Source: Limanda limanda (lineage: Eukaryota > Chordata > Actinopteri > Pleuronectiformes > Pleuronectidae). Taken from it: a DNA stretch of 64,000 nt. Below are positions 13,188 to 26,904 of the stretch, one piece after another. Both the position numbers and the translations under genes were made by a program. Under the pieces are notes generated by a model. The model saw only the letters and a list, made by a program, of their open reading frames with translations. It was not told the origin of the DNA and ran no database searches. The number at the start of each line of letters is the position of its first letter. Position 1 is the stretch's first letter. Location: positions 1,922,001 to 1,986,000 of the forward strand of contig NC_083645.1 of assembly GCF_963576545.1 (NCBI RefSeq), in the 5' to 3' direction.

Positions 13188-14452
13188 CAGTGTTAATTTC
13201 GTTGACGATAACGAAAAATATTCGTTAACGCCCCTTTTCCCATGACTAAGACGAGACGAAGACGTAACGAAATGGATCTTTGAAAATAAAAACTGACGAA
13301 ATCTATTTTAATTTTCGTTAACGAGACGAAACGAAAATGTTGGCGGTTGACTAAGTCACAACAATTTTTAAAAACATAATCGTATCAGGCCGTCATGAAG
13401 TACCCGGAGCGGCGAGTGTGTGTCTGTGTGTGCGTGTGTGTGTGTGCTCACAGAGAGCGCTCCGGTCCCGAGGCTCCGCCCCCTGCTGCAGCGCCCTCGC
13501 TCAGAGAGACACAGTGAGATCAGAGCTCGTTCACTTGAAGCAGGCCGCTCACTGACTCACCGGCTGCTTCTTAACTATGGAAACAGTGAAAACACAGAGT
13601 TCCTCTGGTCTCAGCTGCTCTGAGATCAGCGCCGCGGCTTCTTGATCAGAGCAGAAGCTGCAGCTGGTTTCTACCGAGCTTCAGCTTCCTCCTCCGGTCT
13701 GATCTGCTTTAACTTTTTGTTTTCACATTTCGCCAACTAAAATATATAGGCTGCAGCTATATGTTTTTATTTATTTCAAAATAGGGTACTTCTTATTTCA
13801 TACATTTCCCACAAATATGGGGATGACTCAAATAACCCTACATAGTTCTGCGTTTAATTTATTTCAAAGTAGGCCGACACTTGCCTGTGTATTTTCTTCT
13901 CCTCTTCATAAGCATTTGGTGTTTCCCTTTGTTGTAACAGGTAAAAATAAATAAAATGTCAACAGTTTTCTTTATTGTTTTTCTATAATTTCATAAATGC
14001 AATAATCTACAGATTAGTATAGTATAACATTTTATCAGCTTTGTTATCAAATATGTTTTGCGGCTCCAGACAAATTTTATTTGGGGGAAGAGGGGGCAAA
14101 ATGGCTCTTGATAGTAAAGGTTGCCGACCCCTGCTATAGACCTATAGGAGGGACATCTAATGGACAACCTAAGTACTGAAAGCTAGACTAGTATGCAGTT
14201 GTAGACACAACACAGGGGGTCCCTGGACCTGAGAAGGGAAGATGAGGAGTTTAATGTGGCTATTAAATGTGACTAAAACTAGACTAAAATGTAATTTGTT
14301 TTTGTCGACTAAAACTAGACTAAAATGTAATTTGTTTTCGTCGACTAAAACTAAGAAGGATAAAAATGACTAAATGTGACTAAAACTAATATGCATTTGT
14401 CAAAAGACTAAAACTAAGACTAAATCAAAAATAGCTGCCAAAATTAACACTG
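13188..14452. mobile_element. Non-autonomous hAT-like DNA transposon
   Basis: This is a 1265-bp element with inverted termini. CAGTGTTAATTT at the left matches the complement of AAATTAACACTG at the right, and perfect 8-bp duplications lie outside. Subterminal arrays of CTAAAACTAGACTAAAAT-type words near 14275-14425, and 'taacgaaa'/'gacgaaa' words near 13210-13340, are typical of hAT ends. The GC-rich interior (13440-13700) has no transposase frame. That interior resembles parts of the elements at 17960-18512 and 40590-41331, for example the 'gaaaacacagagtt' stretch near 13588. Confidence 0.92.
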
Positions 14453-14460
14453 CTCAAGAG
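14453..14460. repeat. Right 8-bp target duplication (CTCAAGAG)
   Basis: Exact copy of 13180-13187. Confidence 0.92.
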
Positions 14461-17400
14461 CCATGCATTTTATCTGAAAAATAAACAAATGGTGAAAAAA
14501 ATCCTACTTTGCAATGTTTAAGAGAAAAAAAACAACCTTGAGCCACACAAACAAACGGAGATGAAAACGTAAACTACTTGTTGGTGGTAAAAAATCAACT
14601 CAGTTGTCAGCACTGCCTTCATTCATTTCAGATCACTTGCAAAACCAAAATCATTGCTTTCTTGTGTAAGATTTGGACACATTGACTACTGCAGGTCTCT
14701 AAATGTAAGAATCAGATTGACCCACCTTACAGCTGAATACTGGTACCAAAAAGAGAAGTCGGCTCCTTACCAGAAAAGGCAGGATGGTTGTCTGTTAATG
14801 ATGATACATTGGAACAGTTAACCTACTAGTAAATTTGCACTTATTATCGGAAAAGCTGCCCGTAGGACCCCTGACCTCAGTATTTCTAAACCCTTGGTTA
14901 TTGCCATTTTAGGTGTCATTTATAATTTCCTTGATGAAAGATTGAAGATCAAGAGCAAGAAGATGACTAAAAGTTAAGCCACGATACATTCTGACAAGCC
15001 AGAAGCTGTCAAGGTGCTGTCACTCTGCAAAGCAGTGCATGTTTGTGTTATACTGTATCAGATTGAATAAGGCAAAGATTTATTAGTGTAAAAAAGGTGA
15101 TTTTTGAAGGTCCATCCAATCCAAGGAGAGAAGAGGAGGAAGAGCATTCATAGTATGTGACCTGTTAATTGTTCACTCAGGTGAAAGGAGTCTTCGTAGG
15201 TGAGTTACTGGAAGAAAATGGAACCTGTGAGTTTGAGGTCATGATGCGGATGTATACATGGTGTGCTTGGATGGACTCTTTCATTGAATATGGTAAACAC
15301 GACTCCATTTGAAGGTAGTATATGACTCTGTCATGGATGAGAATTCAACACCACTGGCCTCATGGAAGAACCGATCCATTCATGCACTCTAGATAACTGT
15401 AGGAATCTGAGTTCACATTTGTGCAAACAATAGAAAGCATGCACTGCTAAAATCAAACAACAAACGGTAGGTAGTTGGAACAGTGAATATAATGTTTTTA
15501 TAAATCAATTTAAATAAATACACAGATGTTTTTAAAAGGATAATACATCTCATAACATTTAGCCCCAAAGTAAAATCATTTTGTTATGGGCTCAATTAAG
15601 AACAGCTTAAAATGTAGCATGTGAATAGAAAAAAATAACTATAAACAAAATATCGGATATTATGAAATATTTTATTGTCAGTGTTGAATTCGAAGCCACG
15701 AATAACACAGGGATGCACAAACTAGAAAGAGATGTTGGCCCCTAAAATAATATGTATATTTTTTTACAGTGGATCAAGTTATATTTATATGACCATATAT
15801 ATCCATTCATATATTAATATAGTCATCGCATTGGGAAGTTAATGTTGACAGTTTAAGCAAACTATCGCTTCCAAATATTGTAACCATTGGTCAAAATTAT
15901 TACTGAGCATGTTTGTATGTATATCACTAAATCAAATTTCCATCTGATGCTTTTGCACAATATATCAACATGACCAATAAACATACTCCATGTTAGCACC
16001 TTAATCTGATTAACCTTTACCTTTTTTTACTTCTACCTCAAGTCTTAGTCTACCTAGACCTAATTTAAATCTTATCCCAGAATATAACTTAAATATTTAT
16101 AATAGCTTTCTTACAAATATTCTTTGTCCTCTTGTGTAAGAACATTTGGTCCTCATGAAGATAAGAACGTAATTACACACACGCACACATGCACACAGGC
16201 AGACACAGATGCACCCCTAGCCACCTATAGTAACTGCTCAGGGGCACAGTGTCCAATGAGTAACAACAACTTAGGAACACCTGATCCTCTACAAACTCAG
16301 GTGTGAGCTCTATAACAACCAAACCAAGCGCGACAGAGAATCTGGAATCTGTGCTGTGACTGATCCACCCGCGGATGTTTTTCTGCGTCTGTACGGCGAA
16401 GATGATGTGAGTATTTATAGAAACACCCACTTCTGAACTCAACCCTGTGATTTTAAGCTTTCTGGGCCAATTCTCTAATCTGCTCTTTGTCAGCAATTTG
16501 ATTTAACCCTCAGATCCAGAGCATGTTTAGGAGGCTGTTTGCTAATTAATACAGGCTCTGTGGTGGCAGATAACACAGCGTGTCATTCATACAGACAGCC
16601 ACCACTGCTTTCATCTTATAGCATAAAACATGAGATAAACTGGAGCAAATGAAAGAGTGAGGGGTGTGTGTCTACTGAACTAATTTCTCATTTCTTAGAG
16701 TGTCTTGTCAAAGGCTTTGCAATGAACTTTGTTGGTGAAGTGTGAAGGAGTGGAGTGTACATACAATGTGTATCTGTCTGTGTGTGTGTGTGTGTGTGTG
16801 TGAAGGTATGTGTGTATGTTTCAACTCCCTTGTAGATGACACTGCTATGGAGTGGCTGGGGTAAAAAGCTAACCTCTATTATCTGCTCCATCTCATTTGA
16901 CATTTTGACACAGTGTAAAAACTTGCATCCAACTAGGGCACAGGATACAGTCGCAGAATGACTACAATGTTTATATGTGTATAATAAGATCACGTGATAT
17001 CACTGTAAACATACAACTATCTCTGAAGGTTGTTAGTGCTGGTTGTCATAGCAGGTAAAATATCATTCTGTTAGGCCAACTGATTTAACATATTATATTA
17101 TATTAACATGTTTTCGGAATGCTGATTTATCAGTAGGCCTCAGACAGCCAGTTCTGGCAGTAATGTTGGAATGTGGCTCTATTTGGGGCTTTGGGATGAC
17201 TTGGAAGTTTGGGTCTATTGTTTGGATTTTTTGTACAGTTTTCTTTGGGTTATATAGGACTTTTTGATGTTTTAGTCGGACTTGAGATTTCCATAAATTG
17301 TGTTCTCCTTTAGGTTAAATTTGTTTCTGTTACTGTTACAATGAAGTTTCAAATATTATCAGTCTCTTACCTGCTTCGCTTCTCGCCTATGTCTGGTTTC

Positions 17401-17959
17401 TTGCTTTTCTGTCTGCCCCTCTCTAACCTGTGACCATTTTTTTTTTTTTAATAATCATTTATGACTTGATTCTGTCAACAGAAACGGTGAAGTGCTTTTA
17501 CTTTGAACAGGATGTGTTGAAAATATTTTTGCAGTCGCATATTCAGCATTGAACCTGTGGTGAAAGATCGTTGCCACTGTCAATTTTGCTGTGAACTGTG
17601 AGAGGTACACAGAGAAAAGAAGCGAGACCTTTACTCTCTAGGAGTGCAGCGCGGCTCAAATGCTCACATAGGCAGTGGGGACGCTCTAACCTGAAAACAT
17701 GGCCACCCTAAATGAAAAGCAAGACATTCTGCGTTAAACATGTAGCGCTCATACAGACTGTGTGGCCTGGCTGTTATCCTCTGTGCTTCCCCAGTCTTCT
17801 TTGTCTGTTCATCGGTCTATTCCACTTCACGCTACCTGCTGTCACCTCTTGATTCAGTTGAGTTATTTGTCCTGGTTTTGCAAATTTGTTGAAAGTAAAC
17901 CTCACATTTATCTACATATTGAGAATCTTTCCTATGACATTCAAGCTTGTGGACATTAC
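14461..17959. other. Unique sequence, no gene seen
   Basis: This long AT-rich stretch has a degenerate (AC)n near 16158-16208 and a (TG)n at 16779-16802. The block at about 16440-16620 (CTAATTAATAC core, moderate GC, no repeat look) could be conserved non-coding DNA. I cannot test that. Confidence 0.45.
16779..16802. repeat. (TG)12 microsatellite
   Basis: Perfect TG dinucleotide run. Confidence 0.95.
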
Positions 17960-18512
17960 CAGTGTGTTACTAGTTCAGAACTAGCACAACACAACTAGTT
18001 AGAACTAGTCAGAACTAAAAAAGAACTAGTTCAAAGTTCAGTTCATACAGATGAAAAAAAACTAGTTCCCAAACACTAAGTACACTTTATGTACTGATCA
18101 GGTCCTAATAACTTATCAGATAACTAGTGAGGAGAGTGGAGGGAGGGCACTGGAAACTCCCACACCATACAAACCAACCTTCTGATCATTGTGGACAGTA
18201 GTAGAAACTGAGTATTTTCACTCTTTGCTCCCCCTCTTTATCAACCAAGTAACTTACCGGCTGCGACACGTTAGGGCTCCTCTCATCTCACTGTGTGTCA
18301 CTCTGAGCGTGTGAGTGGGGGCAGAGCTCCGGGGCCTGTGTGTGTCTGTGTATGTGTGCTCACACATTTTAGGCCGTCCTGGTATTTCATATTATGGTCT
18401 ATGCGATAATGATTTCAAAAGCATTCTCTCACTTGAGTGAACATTCACTTTTATCATATCCAAACCATTTGTACAGTTCAACGTTCATTGAGGGTGTTCA
18501 TGCACAACACTG
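17960..18512. mobile_element. hAT-like non-autonomous element
   Basis: The left end (CAGTGTGTTACTAGTTC) and right end (TTCATGCACAACACTG) are imperfect inverted repeats. The flanks GACATTAC (17952-17959) and GGCATAAC (18513-18520) match at 6 of 8 positions, consistent with an aged 8-bp duplication. ACTAGTTC/GAACTAG words are repeated near the left end. The interior 'actgtgtgtcactc...gtgagtgggggc' (about 18289-18322) matches the reverse complement of the element near 40690-40735. No transposase is present. Confidence 0.7.
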
Positions 18513-18734
18513 GGCATAACATCAGGTCTTCTATATCCTTGTGATAGGTCTCAAATTTAAATACATCAAAAAGATTTAACAGAGTTTAGAAAAGCACACA
18601 ATTCACAGTTCATGTCAGGACAAAAATCGAGCCATGAAGTACAAAATACTTAATGTAGATCTCTGCCATAGAACTGTGGCAAAGAATAGATCAGAGCATC
18701 TACTTTTTAACTTTAAAAAACCAGAACTCTACGT

Positions 18735-19130
18735 AGGGTTGTGCATCCAAACCGAGAAACTGGCAAAGAAGGGCCTTGGCCTGGGCGTAGGATAAGAAAC
18801 AGTCACTCACAGAGCTTCAGAAATCCTCAACAAGATGGTCAGGTTCGAGGGCAGGATGAATGCAGCCAAATACTGTTCAAAGTCCTTGAAGTGCTGCTTT
18901 GCAGTGCATGTGACCTGTGACTGGGGCAATGGTTCACCTGTCGGCATGGCAATGACCTCAGGCAAACAGCCAAGACAACACTGGATTGGCTTCAGGGCAA
19001 GTCTCAGAAAGTCCTTGAGTGGCCGAGCCAAATCTCAGACTTATACCCTGTCAAACATCTGTAGATAAACCTAAAGGTGTCAGTTCACATATGTGTTCTA
19101 TCCTTTGAAAGTTTGAGACGATCCTCCAGG
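18735..19130 (+). pseudogene. Tc1-like transposase relic, + strand
   Basis: The fragment at 18770-18830 (GGGCCTTGGCCTGGG and an 'agtcactcacagagct' stretch) resembles the N-terminal region of vertebrate Tc1 transposases. It jumps at about 18838 to a catalytic-core segment, recognised by 'cagccaagacaacactggattggctt' near 18968 and 'agtccttgagtggccgagcca' near 19010. The second segment would hold the distal catalytic region. A large internal deletion and stops leave no usable reading frame. Confidence 0.75.
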
Positions 19131-19269
19131 AATAATGGGGTAAACCTTCTCTTTAGCGAAAACACTAAAAACCCTCATAAAGTTAAACTGTTGTTCTAAT
19201 TAGACCAGAGATTGTTTCCCCTCATGCCCTCACAGCCATTTGGCAAAAACCAAGCAGGCTCTTATATGT

Positions 19270-19860
19270 CTTATATTTACGAGTGGCTCCCGTCTAGCCA
19301 CCCTACCATAAAGGTAAATGGACTGAATTGATACATCCTTGTGCTTTTCTAGTCTGTTGGCACTCAGGAGGTTTAACAATGGATGTCTCATTCACCAATT
19401 CACACACTGATGACACAACATCAGGAGCAGTTAGGGGCTCAGTCTCAAGCACATCTTGTTTCACCACTTTACCTCATGATCCATGCCGCTCCTTGAGGTC
19501 TGACTGATGGAAGAACTGCTTAATCACTACTGATGGTCATTATTTTGGAAGGCTCTCCTATCTCTGGAGAGGACTTTGAAGCTCTGTTCGATTGACCATT
19601 GGGTTCTGTGTCACCTCCCCGACCAAGGCCATACCGGATAGGTTATTCTTGACAGTCAGGTCCAGGATGAGCCTTGATAGTTCCAAACCTCTTCCATTTC
19701 AGAAGTACTGAGGCCCCTATTCTCCTGGAAACACTCAGACACTTTCTAAAGCTTAATAAGTCCTGCTGTGATGTATGCCTTGCCACAGTTTTCCTAACAT
19801 GCTCTGTGCATTGTGGTTCATGTGTACACAGGTTTTTGATGACACGCTCAACGTCTCAGA
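19270..19860 (-). pseudogene. Tc1-like transposon relic, - strand
   Basis: Read on the minus strand, 19282-19318 (the complement of GCCACCCTACCATAAAGG) and 19600-19720 (the complement of 'gaccaaggcc' and GTTCCAAACCTCTTCCATTT) match the N-terminal coding region of the vertebrate Tc1 type seen just upstream in the opposite orientation. The pieces are separated by unrelated or highly decayed sequence. It may be one inverted, rearranged insertion together with 18735-19130, or two insertions. Confidence 0.6.
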
Positions 19861-19869
19861 GGGTAAAAA

Positions 19870-21920
19870 GAATAACACCTCCACTGCCGTGGCTGGTTAT
19901 GAAACGTTGAGTTCATCTAAGTAATTTAAAGTCCTTGTTGATTAAAATAATTCCTGTTCATGAGTTTAATTTAAAATTGTGCACAGTGGGCTGTCAGTGT
20001 TGGGTTAGTCAATGTTTTCTGTAGGACTGCTTAACAGGATTTTTCAGAAAAGATATAACACTCTTTATTCTATACATAAGGTCCCTCTCTATGTTTCCTC
20101 ATCAGAGAGAGGGGGAGAACATCTCCTAACTGCTGTTGCTGCTCCAGGTTAGCCTGGTTCAGCAGGGATCCATCCATTCAGCAGGTATGTCCTCTTTCCG
20201 CTGTGACCAGCATCTGGTCAGCCAAAGGTTGGTGTTTCTGTCTCAGCCAACAGCAGCACTGACCAGAGCATGCCCTGCCAGAGCTCCCTTCAGTGGCCTG
20301 GCTCTGGGCCGGAGATGGCTGCTGATTGAACCTCGACCTGCAACTCTCGACTGTCAGAACCTACCAGAATATCAAGTGCACTACTAACTGCTTTTTCTGT
20401 ATGATCTAGCATTTGTGCAACTATACAGTGTCTATGAAGCGACATATACAATTAATTTAACCTAATGATGTACCTGACTTGATGTAACTCCGTTTTTCTA
20501 GCTTCAATTGTATTACTCTGGACTGGAGCTGCTCTAAGCCGTAAATATTCAGTATACACTGAATATTGAAGGAAGGTGTTTACAAATACCTAAGGTGAAT
20601 TCTTTAATTTGGTTGTTAATGCTGATGATGGTGGAAAGGGCCTCCAAACCCTCCATATGCTTAAAACACAAAGAGCTTAGGCATATGGAAGAGAGCCTCT
20701 CGTACATTTCCAGCAACTTGGGGCTGCATCAGACTTTTATAAAAAAGCAGGCCATTTGACATTTCCAACCACTTCACACAGGAATTGGCCATGCCTGTGT
20801 GCCTGAAGTCTGAAAGGCAAGTTTTAAAGCTTGTTCATCCAGTTTTCTGTGTTCTTTTTACCGTACATCTACTTCTGTCACCTTTTACATTAACAGCAAA
20901 AGACAATATCTTAGAGACAAGATTGTGACAATTTAGAGTCCTACTTTGGGTCGGGTACTCAAAGTAGGACAGAGAAGTTTTCTAATGGGTAAAAAACAAA
21001 TAAATATATATGATTTTCACATGATTTTTATGCTCATCAAACCATTCCTTTATTAAGACTCTCCCTTTGTTCTATTACTTCCACCTGTGGAATGCAATAT
21101 AAATTACATTAATCAACCAAAAACTGGTTTTAATATTGTGGCTGATTGGTGCATGTGTAAAAGTACAATTTAAGTGATTATAAATATTTGCTGCATTGCA
21201 TGTCATCCTGAGTGAAAGCATTTCATATATTCTAAGTTCCGACAGCATTGAGTTCATTTATAAGAATCCAGCCTTATCAACGCTACAGATGTTTTATCTC
21301 TCTTCATATTAACTGAATAAAATCGTCATCGTATTTCTTTCAGCCCATTCAGGTCCTTCCATACAAATCATGGTTTCACCTTGTTCACATCCGGCGCGCT
21401 GTAACATTGTATCAGTACAAATGCCTATGCTATTCTGAGACAAATACATTATTTAAGAAGTTCATATGCTGCTCATTTAATAATTTGCTGGTAGATAATT
21501 GTTGAAAAGGCCTTCTTAAAATATCAGTCTCCTATTTTACCCTCTTTATCTTTCACCTCACTTCAATTTACTGTGTCCTTTGGCATATTTTTAACGGAAT
21601 TTAATTGGCGGTGACACAAAACAGCAATTTGACACACTTAAAGTGCTCTACATTGATGCAGGGAGATGTCATTGAACTGTAAACTGAAAATACCATCATT
21701 ACAGCCAGTGTTTATGTTTATACTGTTACCACAATAATGTTTCCATAATACGCTGTTCACTGAACAGTATGGCAGTTTCTTTCAATCTGAGTTGCTATCA
21801 TTTCAGACTGAAGCTGCGTCTCTCGTTCAGTTGTGTATAAGATTAAAAAAAAACTCTCTATATTGACATAAAAGAGATTTCCAACAGTCACCATCACACA
21901 ACTGTCACGTGTCAGAGAAA
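19870..21920. other. Unique sequence, no gene seen
   Basis: This includes an 83-codon frame at 20136-20387 that matches no family I recognise. An inverted repeat at 20544-20567 is listed separately. Otherwise it is AT-rich non-coding DNA. Confidence 0.5.
20544..20567. repeat. Inverted repeat, 10-bp arms
   Basis: AATATTCAGT and its exact complement ACTGAATATT are separated by ATAC. It could form a small hairpin or a symmetric binding site. Confidence 0.8.
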
Positions 21921-22010
21921 AAATAATAATACATTTTATCTGTAAAGCACCTTTCATGAAAACATGTAGCTCAAAGTGATTTGCATTTGGCAGCACAAAA
22001 TAAATAACAA
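21921..22010. repeat. Dispersed repeat fragment (TTTATC...AAAGCACCTTTCAT type)
   Basis: AATAATACATTTTATCTGT then AAAGCACCTTTCATG resembles a repeat end I recall as common in fish and invertebrate genomes, ending in an A-rich AAATAAATAAC tail. Class not assigned. Confidence 0.5.
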
Positions 22011-23633
22011 GCAAGCAGATAAAGATGAAAGTGCTTAGCACTGCAGAGAAAGCAACCATTTGAGAGATCAGGTAATAATAATATTTACATTGAAACATTG
22101 CATCGTTGGATTTTTGACAAGGACACTGGGTCACATTTTAGCTGTGGGAGTTTTTGAAGGTTGTGTATAAAATAAAAAGTAGTCAGTAATAAAAGCCTAT
22201 GAAAAGTGAAAGTATCAGTTTGCAGTGAAACTGTCTGTCATCTATTGTTTAGTTTTTGCAGGCTTGGCCCCAATAAGCTGTTAATCCTGATTATTTAAGA
22301 TATCATTCAGAGTTTGTTATGGAAATTATCTTTATTTTGTGACCATGGAGATGAGTTAATTGTACTTCAAAGCAGCTCCTGCATAACAATTTATCTAAAT
22401 CATTCATAAAAGTTCAGTGTTGGTCTTTGAATAAACATTTTTACTGAACAAATTCAACGCACGGTCCTCTTCCCAGTTTTTACCTTTGTTTGCCTATACT
22501 GCAGTGTGGTTAAAAGCCCTGCAGAAATTTAGTAAATGGCACTTGAATTGTAATTGGCTTGTCAGACTTATATTTCAGTACTACAAAAAAACTGGAGAAA
22601 TTCTGCAATTGAATGTTCCCACGACAAATTTACCCCAATGCATAAACATAATATTTAACATAGAGATAAACTTAATTAGGAAGCTGACAAGAGTTCCAGA
22701 ACTGATGGACCTCTTCACAATCTTTCACACTAGCAGCAGTTTGTGTCAATGAGGAAGGAATTGAAATGGGCATTTTGGCAAAAACCCCATTACAACAAAT
22801 TGCAATAAGTAAGTAAACTACTGCTACTTTTAAAAATAACTCAACTTTTTCCAGATCACAGGAAATGACATACCTGATTGTTGACATGATCCCTACTTGA
22901 AAAATACATGATCATACAAGTCTGGTTACTTTCAAACATGCTTTAAAGGTCCATGCGGGTGAGTCAAAGCCACCGCTTCTTGAAATTAATGTTTGTTGGA
23001 AAGCAGCTAAAATTCATCATTATTTTACCTTGTGGGCAGTAGCTTCATTATTCACAAAAACAAAACAGAACTGAAACAGCAGAACACTTGGCTATTGCCC
23101 AAGCTTTTGTTTATATGAGACAATTTATTCTCTGGCTTTATCTTTTGTTGTTTTGTTTCAGCTCTCGTTCTCAGGGCTGCATTGTTTTCCCCTCCAGGCC
23201 TCACACCAAACCCACTCTGACTACCTGCCTTCACCACCCCACCCAATGCTCTGAGAAGTGGTGCTAAATACACTTGACCTTGGCAGACCAGTGGGTGCCA
23301 CCCTGTGGGGGCCCGGCACTGGCATCATGGGTCCCTGGCTTGGTGCCAGTGCTGACGGTGCTGCGAGGGTTTGGCAGGGATTATGGTCTTTGGGTGAAGA
23401 TCACTGTGGCATGTTCAAATAGGAGAGGAGGCTGCCAAGAGAAGGGGGCAGAGACCTGGGCTGTTTATCTGGGGCTCTGACACACACACACTTCCACGCT
23501 CAGATGTGGAAACACAGACTCACAGTTAAACAGATTTTGGCACAGAGACAGAAAAACACATATACTGTACATGCAAACACATGACAGCATGGACATATGC
23601 ATGTGCATCAATTAACAGCACTCTTAATATATC

Positions 23634-23661
23634 TTCATATATATAGATCTATATATATGAA
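23634..23661. repeat. Perfect 28-bp palindrome
   Basis: The sequence is its own reverse complement over 28 bp and is centred on GATC between TATATATA arms. There is no loop, so it would form a cruciform or be a slippage product of a TA tract. Confidence 0.9.
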
Positions 23662-25508
23662 TGAAGTGTGTATCAAATATATTTGATTATAAAAGGAAAA
23701 CACACTAGCAGCCTACAGTGGACATCAAAACTTTCCAGAAAGAAAAATGTTCACAAACCAGGGTAGTAGGACACATCACTGACCAATCCGGTCCTCAGAC
23801 TGTATTGCCATGCATCTGGAGGTTTGGCAATTATGAAAAAATATTATTTCTGTTGCAGAATATTGATAACAAAAATATTAGAGACGGCTCAAAACAAATT
23901 CTGAGCACCTCTCCGATCTGCAAGTCAACATTTGAGAGTGCACAGGAGTGGGTTGTAGACTCAGGGCCTTCCAGTGGAATTATTTCCCTCACTCCTGTGT
24001 AGGTTGTAGTAAGAGCATACACATCAAGTACCAGTGCTTTACAGATATCCACATAGTAAATCATTCCACAGGATTGCTGCCTGAACTGTAGTGGGGGTCT
24101 AGTTGTATTCACATGACAAAGTATTCTGGAAAATGTAGTTCATGGCTGGTTAGGATCATCTTCAGAGTAAAAATAAATCTTTTTTTAAGCTTAGCATAAG
24201 GGAGTGGATTGGACATTCACTACAGTGTCTTGTAAAACATTTTTGACAGAGGGCATTATCTAAAAGAAGCAAAAGACATTGTCCGCGCCACAAGTCGTTA
24301 CAGGTGGTATTATTGTTTAGTCACTGTCATAAAGATGATTCAACAGTGAGATGCTGGTAAGAGCGTGGGTGCTTAAATCACAGCCAGCTCCCAAGGATGT
24401 TGTCAACACCACTTTTGAGATAACAGAGGAGAAGAAAGAAATATGTACACTGAAGAGGTACATTTACGTTTTCACAATGTTATACTGAACGTGTAAACTG
24501 CCAAAAGCTATTGCATCGATGTTTATTGCATATAGCATAGTTTGGGTAACGTTGTTGCTTTTTAAAAACAGGTCACAACATAGTGGGAGTCTGCTTCTGT
24601 CTAAAGCAGGAAAAAACTTTAAAAACCATAATTGTAATAAATAACCTCTAGTTTAACATTCACATTCAAGCAATCAAATTTAATTTAATTTGATCACAAA
24701 TCATTTTGTCTCATAAGTGTGACATCCTCTGCCTTTAACCCTTAGCAAGAGTGAGGATAAACTAAAAAATACTAAAACTAAAAAAAGTAGAAACCTTAAT
24801 GCAGAACCATCCAGTAGTTTGAAGTTGGCTGCTGGTTAACTTCTGATCCAGGGGAAGGAAGGCCAACTGCATGTCATTTTTTTAAATGTCCCAGAACCCT
24901 TTTCCATCCAAGCTTTTTGTTTTAACTCTTTCCTATCATTGCTGATTCTTTAACTCTTGCAAAGTTGAGCTGTTTTTGTCCCTCTGGCTGTTATTCAGTC
25001 TGCTATTTTCATCGCTGGGGATAGACACCAAGAGAACCAAATTCCATTGGTTTGGTGACACAAAATGTGATGCAGTTCTTTTGGGCCATTAATCAAGTCG
25101 TAATTTGTCAGTAAATACAAAAGCAAGCGCAAGGCTTATAGGTGACCACTCAAATAATGAATGACGTTTTTATATCACATCACACTGTGTACTTTCAGTT
25201 TTAACATCTGGTAAAAAAGCTAAAAGGCCAAAAATTTGTCTGTTTCTGCTACAATGAACCTACTAAATCTAATATCTCTGTCTGTCTGTATGTGAGTTGC
25301 ACAGCTCACAAACAGTTTCTCTTATCAGCTTCACAGTCATCATACAACTGGTGGCCCATGTGTCAAAACTGGCCCGACAGTCATAATATCTCTCCCACAA
25401 GATCTTTTTGATAATTTGTCATGTTTTATGTCACCATAGTAGACTCACATATGAACACTAATAAACACTTTCATCTTTTGAAAAACTAACTATAAACTAT
25501 AGAATCAC

Positions 25509-25540
25509 TGTTTGTGCCAGTATTACCACTGGCACAAACA
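25509..25540. repeat. Hairpin with perfect 12-bp stem
   Basis: TGTTTGTGCCAG and its exact complement CTGGCACAAACA flank an 8-base loop TATTACCA. A TGGCAnnnTGCCA-like half-site, as bound by NFI factors, lies in each arm. No RNA gene is otherwise indicated. Confidence 0.85.
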
Positions 25541-26904
25541 GCCCAGTCCGAACAGACAGGTTTAAAATGGCCACTGCAGTCCCATCTTTTTGAATTCACT
25601 GTTCAAATTTGTGTCCATCCCACAAACAAGAGAGGTGTGAGTGTCTCACACTGCTTTATTAGGACACAGGGTTCACAGGATTCACAGGACAGCTCTGGCA
25701 CAAACGTCCTCTCCTGGTAGATGTTCAGTGAAGGGGAGCGGTGGTGTGCCAGCTCAGAGCCATTTGGAGCCATTTGCAGGGGCAACAGTAATGACAGCAG
25801 ACATTGGCAGGGGGGCAGCGAGACTCATTAGAGTCATTAGTTTCAACTCATTTCTGTGTCAAGACTCCTTTGCCATGCTGGCTGAGAGGAGGGTGGGGGA
25901 TTGCAGATGGGAGGGTGGGGGCATTTTGGGTGCGGTGAGGAGTGTGCAGGTCTGTAACAGCCATTAGCATTAGGGTGTGATGGATGTGGCCGGCTGAGGT
26001 GCCACAAGGCAGAATGTGCACAGTCAGCAGCCTGACTTGCTTTGCTCCAAACTTCTAACTGGCTGTTGGAGATAAGCAAACAAAGAAAAAAACATCAATA
26101 ACAAAAAGAGGAAAGAGAAAACTGTCAGTGGTCCAAGGAGTGTGTAAATGCCCTCTTGGTATGAGCTTATTAGAAAAGGTCAAAGCTCAGTGTGAAATGG
26201 GCAGAAGCATTAGTAGATCATCTGTGTAGAAGAACATTCCTCTACAGGGACCCTGAAAAGTGAAGCAAGTGCTCAGACGCTATTAGCTGCAGCAGCATTT
26301 CTGCCACCACTGAATGCAGTATTGAGATCTAAGGGAGCCTACTTCACAGTGTTTTCACAGTTGGTTTACAGCAGTCTTTTCAAACACTAGAGTACTTTCT
26401 CTCTCAAGGTTCATTCAAACCAATCACTATTGCTACAGATCCCACTCAGCAGTGGCTGCTCCTTCACATCAGCTCATTCACCCAGGTGAGACAGATTCCT
26501 ATATCACACACACAGACACACACATATATTTATGTTTTATAATATATATATGTGCTATGTCTACTTGGCATTCACACTGAGATTTAGCCTCCAGAAGAGG
26601 AGAACTAATTTATCGTAATACCTTCTCTGCATCTAGTTAAAAACAGCTATCGATTTTACACTGGCTGCAGAAGTTTTGGTTTATCTCCAAACTCTGAAGT
26701 ACATGCTACATTTCACCCCACAGCCTCACTGCTGCATCACTTAAAGCAACGGCCTTCATGCACTAATTTTTCCTTCTGTTTTTCTTTTCTTTTAATATTC
26801 CCATTAACATTTTCATCACATTGCATTCCATCCCATATTTTTAAAATCCTTACACAGATACTGAAATCACAGAGATGAATAGACTAAACTGCATGATTGT
26901 CTTA

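Larger units (their letters stand above)
22011..26904. other. Unique sequence, no gene seen
   Basis: No exon, RNA gene or recognised transposon is visible here. It holds two perfect inverted repeats (23634-23661 and 25509-25540). A GC-richer stretch at 25740-26060 contains an 'acagccattagcattag' core and could be regulatory. Short frames have no family features. Confidence 0.45.

Noticed and set aside
24121..24150. ZNF143-like promoter motif (TTCTGGAAAATGTAGTTCA)
   Set aside because: A single loose match with no CpG-rich promoter or exon beside it.
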